A DNA stretch of 12,374 bases, from NCBI GenBank assembly GCA_934555865.1, contig CAKTFI010000032.1, positions 1 through 12,374 on the forward strand. The letters are read 5' to 3'. The translations under genes were made by a program, and so were the position numbers. The notes beneath the pieces are model-generated. The model was given only the letters and a program-made list of their open reading frames with translations, was not told where the DNA came from and did not search any database. Shown in pieces: positions 5,818 to 12,374 of the stretch. Position 1 is the first letter of the stretch, and each line of letters starts with the position of its first letter. The stretch is from an uncultured Christensenellaceae bacterium. Its GTDB lineage: Bacteria; Bacillota; Clostridia; Christensenellales; Christensenellaceae.

Positions 5818-6784
5818 ACCCGTTTTCTTGGCAGAGTGCCTCCAACCGGCAAAGCGCCGTATGCAGGCCGCCCACCTCGTCGATCAGGCCCGCTTCCACC
5901 GCCTGCGCGCCAATCAAGACCGTGCCGACATCGTCCGCCATCTGGTTCTTGTTGTTCATCAACGCCTCAATCTCTTCCTTGGAAATGCGGGCGTTTTCCT
6001 CGATAAAGCGCAAAATCCGCTCCTGCATCTTCAAGTAATAGGCAAAGCTCTGCGGCGACGCGATGAACAGCCCGTTCGTGCGCAGGGGATGCACCGTCAT
6101 GCAGGCCGTCGGCACGATCATCGAATACCGCGCGCTCACGGCCAACGGCACGCCGATGCTGTGCCCGCCGCCTAACACGAGGCTGAGCGTCGGCGTCTGC
6201 ATGCTGCGGATCAGCTCGGCAATCGCCAGCCCGGCCTCCACATCGCCGCCCATCGTGTTGAGCAGCAGGAGGATGCCGCGCACCTGCGCATCTTGTTCCA
6301 TCTCGACGAGCTGCGGCACAATATGCTCATACTTCGTCGTCTTGGTCTGCGGCGGCAGCAGCGTATGTCCCTCGATCTGCCCGATGATATGCACGAGCCG
6401 CAGCCCGTGCGCCAGCGCGGAAACGCCCGCATCCGCAGAGGGAGATTTAGCGGCGTCCGCCGCCTTCCCTGACGCTTCCTCCGGCAATTCTTCGGACATC
6501 CTCTCCGTTGAGCTCGCCGTCTGCTTCGCCGCCGACCGCTCCGCCACAGTCCCTTTCGCATACGCCATCTCTTTCGTCGACATTCCGCCCGCTGCACGCG
6601 CCGTCTGCCTTCCCGCAGTTTGTTCCGGCAAATCTGCTCTCTTTTCCGCTGCCGCGTTTACGGCCGTTTTCTCCAACGGCTTTCTCGCTGCCCTCTCCGT
6701 CAGGTTTTCCGTTTCCTCTGCCGTCGGCCGTTCTTCCGTGGTCTCTTCCGCCTTTTTTCCAGTATCCGTCCAATGTTTCTGCAT
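5816..6784 (-). CDS. TepA-like ClpP-fold serine protease with long disordered N-terminus
   Basis: The 322-residue protein has two parts. Residues 1 to about 120 are low-complexity, rich in Glu, Ala, Thr, Lys and Arg, and probably disordered. Residues about 128-318 form a ClpP/crotonase-fold domain: HIIGQIEGH, LLLNTMGGDVEAGLAIAELI (oxyanion and Gly-rich region), GGGHSIGVP with probable nucleophile Ser209, and MTVHPLR with probable catalytic His232. These match TepA (YmfB) of Bacillus, a cytosolic ClpP-like protein of about 245 residues linked to protein export and sporulation, and encoded a few genes beyond the pnp-M16 cluster there. The present protein is longer because of the N-terminal tail. 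The ATG at 6784 has a GGAG 8 nt upstream that lies inside a terminator stem. No signal peptide or membrane helix is visible. Confidence 0.85.
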   Translation of the reverse strand: MQKHWTDTGKKAEETTEERPTAEETENLTERAARKPLEKTAVNAAAEKRADLPEQTAGRQTARAAGGMSTKEMAYAKGTVAERSAAKQTASSTERMSEELPEEASGKAADAAKSPSADAGVSALAHGLRLVHIIGQIEGHTLLPPQTKTTKYEHIVPQLVEMEQDAQVRGILLLLNTMGGDVEAGLAIAELIRSMQTPTLSLVLGGGHSIGVPLAVSARYSMIVPTACMTVHPLRTNGLFIASPQSFAYYLKMQERILRFIEENARISKEEIEALMNNKNQMADDVGTVLIGAQAVEAGLIDEVGGLHTALCRLEALCQENG

Positions 6785-6785
6785 A

Positions 6786-6826
6786 AAAAAATCTCCAAAC
6801 TTTTTTTCCTAGTTTGGAGATTTTTT
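6786..6826. terminator. Perfect 16-bp terminator between M16 and TepA-like genes
   Basis: Positions 6786-6801 pair perfectly with 6811-6826 (core TCTCCAAACT/AGTTTGGAGA, 9-nt loop, A6/T6 ends). On the minus strand it starts 7 nt after the M16 stop and its T-run touches the ATG of the TepA-like gene. It can act in both directions. Confidence 0.9.
6793..6796 (-). promoter_or_regulatory. Ribosome binding site of the TepA-like gene, inside a terminator stem
   Basis: The only plausible Shine-Dalgarno sequence is GGAG, 8 nt before the ATG at 6784. It is part of the 3' arm of the 16-bp terminator stem, so a folded read-through transcript would hide it. Alternative Met codons at residues 68, 73 and 96 lack properly spaced sites. 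Confidence 0.6.
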
Positions 6827-6833
6827 GCGTTTC

Positions 6834-8066
6834 TTATTCCTGCGGGAGCACGAGCCCCTTGGTCATGGCGTCCTCGCAAAGCACGGTCTGCACGACCCGC
6901 TGCATGTCCTCCATGCGCACGCCCGCAATGCCTTCCAGCATTTCCTCCTCCGGATAGATGCGGCCGAGCAGCAGCGCGTTGCGCCCGAGGAGGTTCATCT
7001 TGGCAGAGGTGCTCTCCTGCCCCATGATATAGCTGGCACTCAACTGCGTCTTGGTGTGTTCCAGCTCCTCCGGACGGATGCCCTCGGCGCGGAGCGTCTG
7101 CAACTCCTCCAAAACCGCCTCCTGCACTGCGTCCACTTTTTCCAGCGAAGTGCCCGCATAGATGATGAGACTGCCCGCCTCAAAATAGATCGACGGATAG
7201 GCATAGACCGAATAGGCCGCGCCCAGCTCCTCGCGCACCTTCTGGAACAGGCGGGAACTCATCCCGCCGCCCAGGATGTTGGCCAAGATGGAGAAGGCAA
7301 ACCGATCCTTGCCCGTAAGCCCCGGCCCCGGGAAGGCCAGGCCGAGGTGTGCCTGCTCGATGTCCCGCCGGATGCAGAATTCCTGCGGCGCCGGACGCCA
7401 GCCGTCCAGCACCGGGAACTGCGTTTCCGCCTCGCCGGGGGCGACTTCGCCCATCTTTTCCTCCAGCGTCGCGGCCAGCTTGTCAAAATCGAAATTACCC
7501 ACCGCCGCGATCACGATGTTCTTGCCAAAGTAATGCGTTTTGCGGTAATTCAGGATCTGCGCGCGCCGAAATTTGCGGATATTGTCCGCCGGGCCAAGGA
7601 TGGACCGCGAAAGCTCTGTGCCGGTATAGAACGCTTCGCTCAATTTGTCCATGAGCAGGTCGTCCGGCGTATCCTGCGACATGGCGATCTCTTCCAAAAT
7701 GACGCCGCGCTCCTTCTCGATCTCCTTTTCTGGGAAGACGGAGTGGCAAAACATGTCCGTCAGGATGTCCACCGCCTCGTCCAGCTTGGAATCGATGGCC
7801 TTGACATAGTAGCAGGTCATTTCCTTCGAGGTATAGGCGTTCGATTGGATGCCCAGATTGTCGAATTCCGCCGCGATCTGCTTATAATCGCGCGTGGCCG
7901 TCCCCTTGAAAAACAGATGCTCCAGAAAATGCGAAAGCCCGTTTTCCTCTTCTCGCTCAGTCGCGGAACCGGCCTTTACCCAAATGCCCACCGACGCCGT
8001 CCGCACGCCGGGAAGTATCTCCCCAAACAGGCGGATGCCGTTTGACAGCACACTGTTACGATACAT
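6834..8066 (-). CDS. M16 family zinc peptidase (MlpA/PqqL/processing-peptidase type)
   Basis: This 410-residue metallopeptidase has the inverted zinc motif HFLEH at 46-50 and the third zinc ligand Glu126 in GVILEEI, 76 residues after His50, the usual spacing. Glu49 is the catalytic base. The second half carries GGGMSSRLFQKVREELGAAY (about 275-294) with the Arg and Tyr conserved in the non-catalytic half. The size equals Bacillus MlpA (YmxG), which lies just downstream of pnpA-ylxY there. M16B enzymes usually work as dimers of such single-chain units and cleave short or unfolded peptides; the substrate here is unknown. The start at 8066 has a good AAGGAG site 7 nt upstream. No signal peptide is seen, so it is probably cytosolic. 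It lies 61 nt after pnp with a terminator-like hairpin between. Confidence 0.94.
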   Translation of the reverse strand: MYRNSVLSNGIRLFGEILPGVRTASVGIWVKAGSATEREEENGLSHFLEHLFFKGTATRDYKQIAAEFDNLGIQSNAYTSKEMTCYYVKAIDSKLDEAVDILTDMFCHSVFPEKEIEKERGVILEEIAMSQDTPDDLLMDKLSEAFYTGTELSRSILGPADNIRKFRRAQILNYRKTHYFGKNIVIAAVGNFDFDKLAATLEEKMGEVAPGEAETQFPVLDGWRPAPQEFCIRRDIEQAHLGLAFPGPGLTGKDRFAFSILANILGGGMSSRLFQKVREELGAAYSVYAYPSIYFEAGSLIIYAGTSLEKVDAVQEAVLEELQTLRAEGIRPEELEHTKTQLSASYIMGQESTSAKMNLLGRNALLLGRIYPEEEMLEGIAGVRMEDMQRVVQTVLCEDAMTKGLVLPQE

Positions 8067-8090
8067 ATGTTCTCTCCTTCTGATCGGTAC

Positions 8091-8116
8091 AAAAAAGCGG
8101 CTTGCGCCGCCTTTTT
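8091..8116 (-). terminator. Terminator/attenuator hairpin between pnp and M16 gene
   Basis: On the minus strand GCGGC and GCCGC (8097-8101 with 8106-8110) close a GCAA loop of the GNRA type. The stem is extended by A5/T5 across one bulged G, and six T follow. It starts about 12 nt after the pnp stop and ends about 25 nt before the M16 start, so M16 is probably reached by read-through. Confidence 0.75.
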
Positions 8117-8127
8117 GCTGTCATGTG

Positions 8128-10245
8128 TTATTCTTCCTCGGAAGCGTTGAATTTATCCAGGTCTTCCTGCGTAACGCCGCGGTGGATCAGGTTGATCCGG
8201 TGCTTTTCGTCGATGCCCAAGACCTTGACCAGGATCTCGTCGCCTTCCTTGACGACATCCTCCACCTTTTCCACACGCTCCTTGGCGAGCTTGGAAATGT
8301 GGACCATGCCCTCCTTGCCCGGCGCGATCTCGACAAAGGCGCCGATCGGGATGATGCGCGTGACCTTGCCCTTATAGACATCGCCCGCCTTGATATCGCG
8401 CGCAATGCCCAGGATGATCGCCTTGGCCTTGGCCGCCGCGGCAGCATCCTCCGTCGCGATGGCGACGCGGCCATCGTCCTCGATGTCGATCTTGACGCCG
8501 GTGTCTGCGATGATCTTGTTGATCGTCTTGCCGCCGGAACCGATGACTTCGCGGATCTTGTCCGGATTGATGGTGAACTGCGTGATCTTGGGCGCGTACT
8601 TGGAAAGCTCCTTGCGCGGCGCGGGGAGCACTTCGTTCATCTTGCCTAGGATGTGCAGGCGGCCGCGCAGTGCCTGTGCCAGCGCGCGCTCCAGAATCTC
8701 CTTGTCGATCCCCTTAATCTTGATGTCCATCTGGATGGCCGTGATGCCCTTATCCGTGCCCGCGACCTTGAAGTCCATGTCGCCCAGGAAGTCCTCGAGG
8801 CCCTGGATATCCGTCAGGACGACGACCTTGTCTTCCTGCTTGATGAGGCCCATCGCCGTGCCGGCGACCGGCTTTTTCATGGGCACGCCCGCGTCCATGA
8901 GCGCCAGAGAGCTGGCGCAGATGCTGGCCTGCGAGGTCGAACCGTTCGAGCTCAGCACCTCGGATACCGCGCGGATCGCGTAGGGGAATTCCTCCTCCGA
9001 AGGCAGCATGGGGACGATCGCCCGTTCCGCCAGCGCACCGTGGCCGACCTCGCGGCGGTTTGCGCTGCGCAGCGGCTTTGCTTCGCCCGTAGAATACGGC
9101 GGCATGTTGTACTGATGCATATAGCGCTTAAAGGTCTCATCCGAGATACCGTCCAGCGTCTGCCCGTCGCCGATCGGCCCGAGCGTGACCAGGTTCATGA
9201 CCTGCGTCTGGCCGCGCGTAAAGACCGCGCTGCCATGCGTTCTGGCAAACAGGCCGGTCTCACACCAGATCGGGCGGACTTCCTCATAGCTGCGGCCGTC
9301 GGGGCGTACGCCGTCCTTCACGATTTTTTCGCGGACGATTTCCTTCATGATCGCATATAGGCTGTTGCCGATGTCCGTCTTGCTGTCCGGGAAGGCTTCC
9401 GCGAAGTATTCCACCGCCTCGGCCTTGACCTGTTCCTCCCGCGCCTCGCGTTCCGTACGGTCGAAGGTATCCATCGCCCAGCGCATGCGGTCATAGAACT
9501 TTTCGCGCACCTGCGCGTCCAGCTCCTCCGGCACATGGTAGAGGACATACGGCTTTTCGGGCTTGCCGATCTCTTCCTTGATGTTGGAAATGAAGGCGCA
9601 GATCTTCTTGATCTCCTCATGCGCGAACAGGATCGCGCCCAGCATCTCGTCCTCGCTCACTTCCTTGGCGCCGGCCTCGACCATCATAATCGCGTCCTTC
9701 GTGCCCGAAACCGTGAGGTGCATGCGGGACGCCGCGCGTTCCGCCGAATTCGGGTTGATGATGTATTTGCCGTCCACCAGGCCCACGACGACCGAACCCG
9801 TGGGGCCCTGAAAAGGCAGTCCCGCGATGGACAGCGCCACGGAAGAGCCAATCATGGCATAGACTTCCGGCGGAATTTCCGGGTCGACGGAAAGCACCGT
9901 CGCGATGACCTGCACATCGTTATAATATCCCTTCGGGAAGAGCGGCCGCAGCGGGCGGTCGATGAGGCGGCAGGAAAGAATTGCCTTTTCCGAGGGACGG
10001 CCTTCCCGTTTGATGAACCCGCCCGGGATCTTGCCCACGGAATACATTTTTTCTTCAAATTCGATGCTCAGCGGGAAAAAGTCGACGCCCTCCCGCGGCT
10101 CCTTGGAAGCCGTGGCCGAGACCATCACCGCCGTGTCACCGCAGCGCACGATGCAGGACCCACCGGCCTGTCCGCAATACTTCCCGGATTCGACGATCAG
10201 TTCTCTGCCGCCAAGCTCCATTTTAAACACATGATTTTCTACCAT
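8128..10245 (-). CDS. pnp: Polyribonucleotide nucleotidyltransferase (PNPase)
   Basis: This full-length 705-residue 3'-to-5' phosphorolytic exoribonuclease is a core part of RNA decay. Domains in order are RNase PH 1 (about 10-140, with the FFPLSIEF and [15 protein letters not shown] segments that bind RNA), an all-helical linker (about 240-310), RNase PH 2 (about 315-540, with RRE at 398-400, [16 protein letters not shown] at 436-451, and Asp485 and Asp491 in [10 protein letters not shown] as metal-binding residues), a KH domain (about 555-615, GSGG at 569-572) and an S1 domain (about 620-690, GAFVEI). All key residues are present. The AGGAGG site is 5 nt before the ATG and is preceded by a stable small hairpin. 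It follows rpsO in the usual order. Confidence 0.98.
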   Translation of the reverse strand: MVENHVFKMELGGRELIVESGKYCGQAGGSCIVRCGDTAVMVSATASKEPREGVDFFPLSIEFEEKMYSVGKIPGGFIKREGRPSEKAILSCRLIDRPLRPLFPKGYYNDVQVIATVLSVDPEIPPEVYAMIGSSVALSIAGLPFQGPTGSVVVGLVDGKYIINPNSAERAASRMHLTVSGTKDAIMMVEAGAKEVSEDEMLGAILFAHEEIKKICAFISNIKEEIGKPEKPYVLYHVPEELDAQVREKFYDRMRWAMDTFDRTEREAREEQVKAEAVEYFAEAFPDSKTDIGNSLYAIMKEIVREKIVKDGVRPDGRSYEEVRPIWCETGLFARTHGSAVFTRGQTQVMNLVTLGPIGDGQTLDGISDETFKRYMHQYNMPPYSTGEAKPLRSANRREVGHGALAERAIVPMLPSEEEFPYAIRAVSEVLSSNGSTSQASICASSLALMDAGVPMKKPVAGTAMGLIKQEDKVVVLTDIQGLEDFLGDMDFKVAGTDKGITAIQMDIKIKGIDKEILERALAQALRGRLHILGKMNEVLPAPRKELSKYAPKITQFTINPDKIREVIGSGGKTINKIIADTGVKIDIEDDGRVAIATEDAAAAAKAKAIILGIARDIKAGDVYKGKVTRIIPIGAFVEIAPGKEGMVHISKLAKERVEKVEDVVKEGDEILVKVLGIDEKHRINLIHRGVTQEDLDKFNASEEE

Positions 10246-10250
10246 TCCTA

Positions 10251-10274
10251 CCTCCTGGGCAGGCTCTGCCTGCC
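10251..10274 (-). promoter_or_regulatory. Hairpin touching the pnp ribosome binding site
   Basis: On the minus strand GGCAGGC-AGA-GCCTGCC (10258-10274) forms a 7-bp GC-only-but-one stem with a 3-nt loop, and the AGGAGG of pnp (10251-10256) begins 1 nt after it. It may affect translation or mRNA stability. PNPase autoregulates through a leader duplex in E. coli, but a shared mechanism here is only an inference. Confidence 0.5.
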
Positions 10275-10357
10275 GATACCTCTATATTCCATTTTTATGT
10301 TGCACAAAGAAATCGCCGCGAAAACCGCCGACGCGCGCCGGGAACTGCGCTTTATAA

Positions 10358-10391
10358 AGATAGAGCGGGAAAATCTTTCCCCGCTCTATCT
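10358..10391 (-). terminator. rpsO-pnp intergenic hairpin, probable partial terminator
   Basis: A perfect 12-bp stem, AGATAGAGCGGG (10358-10369 arm) with CCCGCTCTATCT (10380-10391 arm), has a 10-nt loop and lies about 24 nt after the rpsO stop. Only a short, broken T-run (TTTATAAAG on the minus strand) follows, so termination may be partial. A hairpin at this place is known from other bacteria as an attenuator or RNase III processing site. I see no convincing promoter between it and pnp. Confidence 0.65.
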
Positions 10392-10414
10392 GCTTACGAC
10401 AAACTATGGGGCAC

Positions 10415-10678
10415 TTATCTTCTAAGACCGAGCTTAGCGACCAGTGCTCTGTATCTTTCGATATCCTTTTTCTTCAGGTATTCGAGCAAGCCTCTTCTTG
10501 CACCGACCATCTTCAGCAGCCCGCGGCGGGAATGATGGTCCTTCTGATGAGACTGCAGATGCTCATTCAGGTGATTGATGCGCGCCGTCAGCAGTGCGAC
10601 CTGCACTTCCGGCGAACCGGTATCGCCCTCATGCGTTGCATATTCCGCAATAATTGCGCTCTTGTCGATTTTTTCCAT
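10415..10678 (-). CDS. rpsO: 30S ribosomal protein S15
   Basis: The 87-residue protein is almost the usual length of 88-89 and has the S15 hallmarks [17 protein letters not shown] (18-34), [16 protein letters not shown] with the RNA-contacting His-Lys-Asp-His segment, and the C-terminal YLKKKD...LGLRR. S15 binds the central domain of 16S rRNA early in 30S assembly and often represses its own mRNA. The frame is open further upstream to 10777, but the start at 10678 has a GGGAGG site 8 nt before it and matches the family N-terminus ([14 protein letters not shown]). It has its own sigma-A promoter and a structured leader of about 80 nt. Confidence 0.97.
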   Translation of the reverse strand: MEKIDKSAIIAEYATHEGDTGSPEVQVALLTARINHLNEHLQSHQKDHHSRRGLLKMVGARRGLLEYLKKKDIERYRALVAKLGLRR

Positions 10679-10706
10679 GTGAATTGCCTCCCTAAAATAG
10701 AAATCG

Positions 10707-10753
10707 CCGAGAACTCTGTATTGCGTCGGGTATTCGCAAAACGGAGTATTCGG
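10707..10753 (-). promoter_or_regulatory. Structured rpsO leader, candidate S15 autoregulatory element
   Basis: The leader can fold into one extended stem-loop: CCGA/TCGG, a 2x2 internal loop, ACTC/GAGT, a 4x4 internal loop, then TTGCG/CGCAA closing a 9-nt loop (AATACCCGA). The arms are symmetrical across 47 nt and it ends 14 nt before the GGGAGG of rpsO. S15 autoregulation through leader RNA structures is known in several bacterial groups, with different folds in each. The pairing is seen; binding by S15 is inferred. Confidence 0.5.
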
Positions 10754-10767
10754 TTTGACACAAACGC

Positions 10768-10796
10768 ATTGTATCACATATTATTTTTCTTGTAAA
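10768..10796 (-). promoter_or_regulatory. Sigma-A promoter of rpsO
   Basis: TTTACA (10791-10796), 17 nt, TACAAT (10768-10773) with TG before it as TGA-TACAAT (extended -10). Transcription should start near 10761, giving a leader of about 82 nt. The surrounding 10798-10750 stretch is AT-rich compared with the flanking genes. Confidence 0.85.
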
Positions 10797-10832
10797 GAAG
10801 ATTTTCGCGGAAAAAAGCCGGTAAAAGGGCAT

Positions 10833-11753
10833 TCATTCCGCGTTTTTAAAATACGCCGCGGCCTGCTGCCGGTTGGCCGCGATGGCCGCGCGCAGCGCCG
10901 CGAGGTCCGCAAACGGGCGCTCCGGGCGGACGAATTCCAGCAGCTCTACCTCCGCCTGTTTTCCATATAAGTCGCCCGCAAAATCCAGCAGGTTAGTCTC
11001 TACCGAGACATCCACCCCGTTGTGCAGCGTCGGCCGCCGGCCGATGTTGGTGATCCCGCCATAGCTCTCGCCGTTTTCCAGGCGCAGCCGGGCGATATAC
11101 ACGCCAAGCGGCGGGATGAGCTTGCCCGGCGCGGCATAGAGGTTTGCCGTGGGGAAGCCCAGCGTCCGCCCCACCTCGCGCCCGTGCACAATCTCACCGG
11201 CAATGCTGTAGGGCCGGCCCAAAAGCTCCGCCGCCAGCGGCATGTCGCCCGCGCGGACGGCCGCCCGGATGCGCGTGCTGCTGATCGCGTCGCCGCCCTG
11301 CTCCATCTTCTGCACGATGCGGCACTGCACGCCGTGCGCCGCCGCATAGGCCCGGAGATAGTCCGCGTCGCCCTCTGCGCCGCGCCCAAAGGTGAAGTTA
11401 TACCCCGCGATCCATACGCCGCCCCGGTAGCGCTCCAGCAGGCTCCGGGCAAATTCCTCGCGGCTCTGCTCCGCGATCTCGCGGTCAAACGGGCGCATGG
11501 CCAGGTAATCGATGCCCATCGCCGCGACCGCCCGCGCCTTTTCCTCCGGCGAAAAGAGCATTTCCCGCTCTCCGCCGAAATAGGCCGAGGGGAGCGAGGA
11601 AAAGGTGTATACCAGGCTGTGCATCCCCCCTGCCTGCGCGACCTGCCGGGCCTCGGCCAGGATCTGCCGGTGCGCCCGGTGCAGGCCGTCAAACATGCCG
11701 AGCGCGATCACATTCTGCCCCGCAAAGCGGGTGTTCTCTGTCACGATCTGCAT
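10833..11753 (-). CDS. ribF: Bifunctional riboflavin kinase / FAD synthetase
   Basis: This 306-residue cytosolic enzyme phosphorylates riboflavin to FMN and adenylates FMN to FAD. The N-terminal FAD synthetase half shows GMFDGLHRAH (19-28, nucleotide-binding HxxH-type motif), AGYNFTFGRG (116-125) and ISSTRIR (157-163). The C-terminal flavokinase half shows VGRTLGFPTANL (194-205) and GGITNIGRRPT (232-242), with Glu252 in VETNLLDF as the probable catalytic base. Length and domain order are normal. The ATG at 11753 has a GGGAGG site that overlaps the truB stop; the gap is 9 nt, so the two are co-transcribed. No clear terminator separates it from rpsO: CGCGGAA/TTCCGCG arms around the stop lack a T-run. 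Confidence 0.96.
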   Translation of the reverse strand: MQIVTENTRFAGQNVIALGMFDGLHRAHRQILAEARQVAQAGGMHSLVYTFSSLPSAYFGGEREMLFSPEEKARAVAAMGIDYLAMRPFDREIAEQSREEFARSLLERYRGGVWIAGYNFTFGRGAEGDADYLRAYAAAHGVQCRIVQKMEQGGDAISSTRIRAAVRAGDMPLAAELLGRPYSIAGEIVHGREVGRTLGFPTANLYAAPGKLIPPLGVYIARLRLENGESYGGITNIGRRPTLHNGVDVSVETNLLDFAGDLYGKQAEVELLEFVRPERPFADLAALRAAIAANRQQAAAYFKNAE

Positions 11754-11762
11754 AGGCCCTCC

Positions 11763-12374
11763 CTAGTACAGCGGGATGCGCAGCTTGGGTGCGCCCCGCT
11801 CCGCCTCGCCCACGCCATAGAAAGTCTCCCCGCAATATAGGGAAAACTGCCCCGTGGGCAGTGGCCCGGCCGCCCGCAGCTTCTGCCCGTGCTCGATGGC
11901 AAAGCGCTGCTCCTCCCCCAAATGCACTCGGGGCAGTGCGCGCACCACCTCTTCCGGCGGGATGCAGAAGGAAAAGTCCCCCTGTGCGGCGCAGCGCGCG
12001 ATCTCGTCCAGCGTCCAGGCCTGCTGTACGGCAAACTCCCCCGACCGCTCGCGCATGAGGAAGGAGGTGTACGCGAGCTCGCCCATTGAAGCCGCAATGT
12101 CCTCCAACAGTGTGCGGACATAGGTGCCTTTGGAACAGCGGATGCGCAGCAAAAACTGCTCCGGCCCGGTCTGCGCCAGCACCTCGATGCCGGAGATGCA
12201 CACCCGGCGCGGCGGTTTGGGCAGATCAATTCCCCGGCGCGCCAATTCATAGGACTTCTTTCCACCCACCTTGATCGCCGAATAGGCGGGCGGCGTCTGC
12301 ATCTGTTCGCCCAGGAAGGCTTGGCAGGCCGCCTCCAGCCGCTCTGCCAGCCGCGTGCGGTCAGTCTGCTTTTC
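11763..12374 (-). CDS. truB: TruB, tRNA pseudouridine-55 synthase (3' part)
   Basis: The last 203 codons are present; the 5' end, including the catalytic Asp motif, lies beyond the right edge. The visible part begins in frame before the QTPPAYSAIKVGGKKSYELAR region and continues with CSKGTYVRTLLEDIA, both diagnostic of TruB, which makes pseudouridine at position 55 in the T-loop of most tRNAs. The C-terminal part (from about ALPRVHLGEEQ) is the small beta domain of bacterial TruB involved in tRNA contact. An ATG at 12300-12302 is an internal Met, not the start, because coding continues upstream to the window edge without a stop. It is the leading gene seen in the truB-ribF pair. Confidence 0.96.
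   Translation of the reverse strand, partial: EKQTDRTRLAERLEAACQAFLGEQMQTPPAYSAIKVGGKKSYELARRGIDLPKPPRRVCISGIEVLAQTGPEQFLLRIRCSKGTYVRTLLEDIAASMGELAYTSFLMRERSGEFAVQQAWTLDEIARCAAQGDFSFCIPPEEVVRALPRVHLGEEQRFAIEHGQKLRAAGPLPTGQFSLYCGETFYGVGEAERGAPKLRIPLY

Noticed and set aside
10679..10777. N-terminal extension of S15 to 120 residues.
   Set aside because: The extension falls in the leader next to the rpsO promoter; family start and GGGAGG site are at 10678.
10796..10846. Classical terminator after ribF.
   Set aside because: CGCGGAA/TTCCGCG arms can pair, but the loop is about 24 nt and no T-run follows; read-through into rpsO remains possible.
1..12374. Mobile element, CRISPR array, prophage, toxin-antitoxin or defence system.
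   Set aside because: No transposase, integrase, repeat array, attachment-site repeats or relevant protein motif was found on either strand.

Overview
The window looks like chromosome of an endospore-forming Clostridia-type Firmicute with fairly high GC. The evidence is the forespore gene set spoVAC-spoVAD-spoVAE, the truB-ribF-rpsO-pnp-M16 peptidase order known from Bacillus/Clostridia, a ThiI without a C-terminal rhodanese domain, and strong AGGAGG-type ribosome binding sites. I cannot name genus or species from the sequence.

Layout. (1) 1-1826, minus strand: a sporulation operon of a 41-residue small ORF, spoVAC, spoVAD and the first 42 codons of spoVAE. It is preceded by an excellent match to a sigma-G promoter. 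The genes overlap or nearly abut (ATGA, 9 nt, TAATG), so translation is probably coupled. (2) 1826-4296, plus strand: a NifS-type cysteine desulfurase and thiI, 2 nt apart, with a near-consensus sigma-A promoter and a two-tier terminator. Together they should supply sulfur for 4-thiouridine in tRNA. (3) 4391-5815, minus strand: a membrane-anchored protein with seven beta-propeller-like repeats (DUF5050 type), possibly a small ORF before it, and an AT-rich intergenic island with nested inverted repeats. (4) 5816-12374, minus strand, transcribed in the order truB (partial), ribF, rpsO, pnp, M16 peptidase, TepA-like ClpP-fold protease. This is a translation/RNA-decay block with hairpins in each gap after rpsO.

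How the parts work together. The spoVA proteins load and release dipicolinic acid in spores. TruB and ThiI modify tRNA, RibF makes FMN/FAD, S15 is a 30S protein, and PNPase degrades RNA. The M16 and TepA-like proteases are neighbours in this same part of the Bacillus chromosome.

The most interesting signals are regulatory: a sigma-G promoter that redefines the start of a small spoVA-linked ORF; an extended stem-loop in the rpsO leader; a GC hairpin touching the pnp ribosome binding site; and a perfect 16-bp terminator hairpin that contains the only ribosome binding site of the TepA-like gene. I saw no mobile element, CRISPR array, phage gene, tRNA or rRNA, and no defence or biosynthetic system. 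Coding content is mostly conserved housekeeping and sporulation genes.
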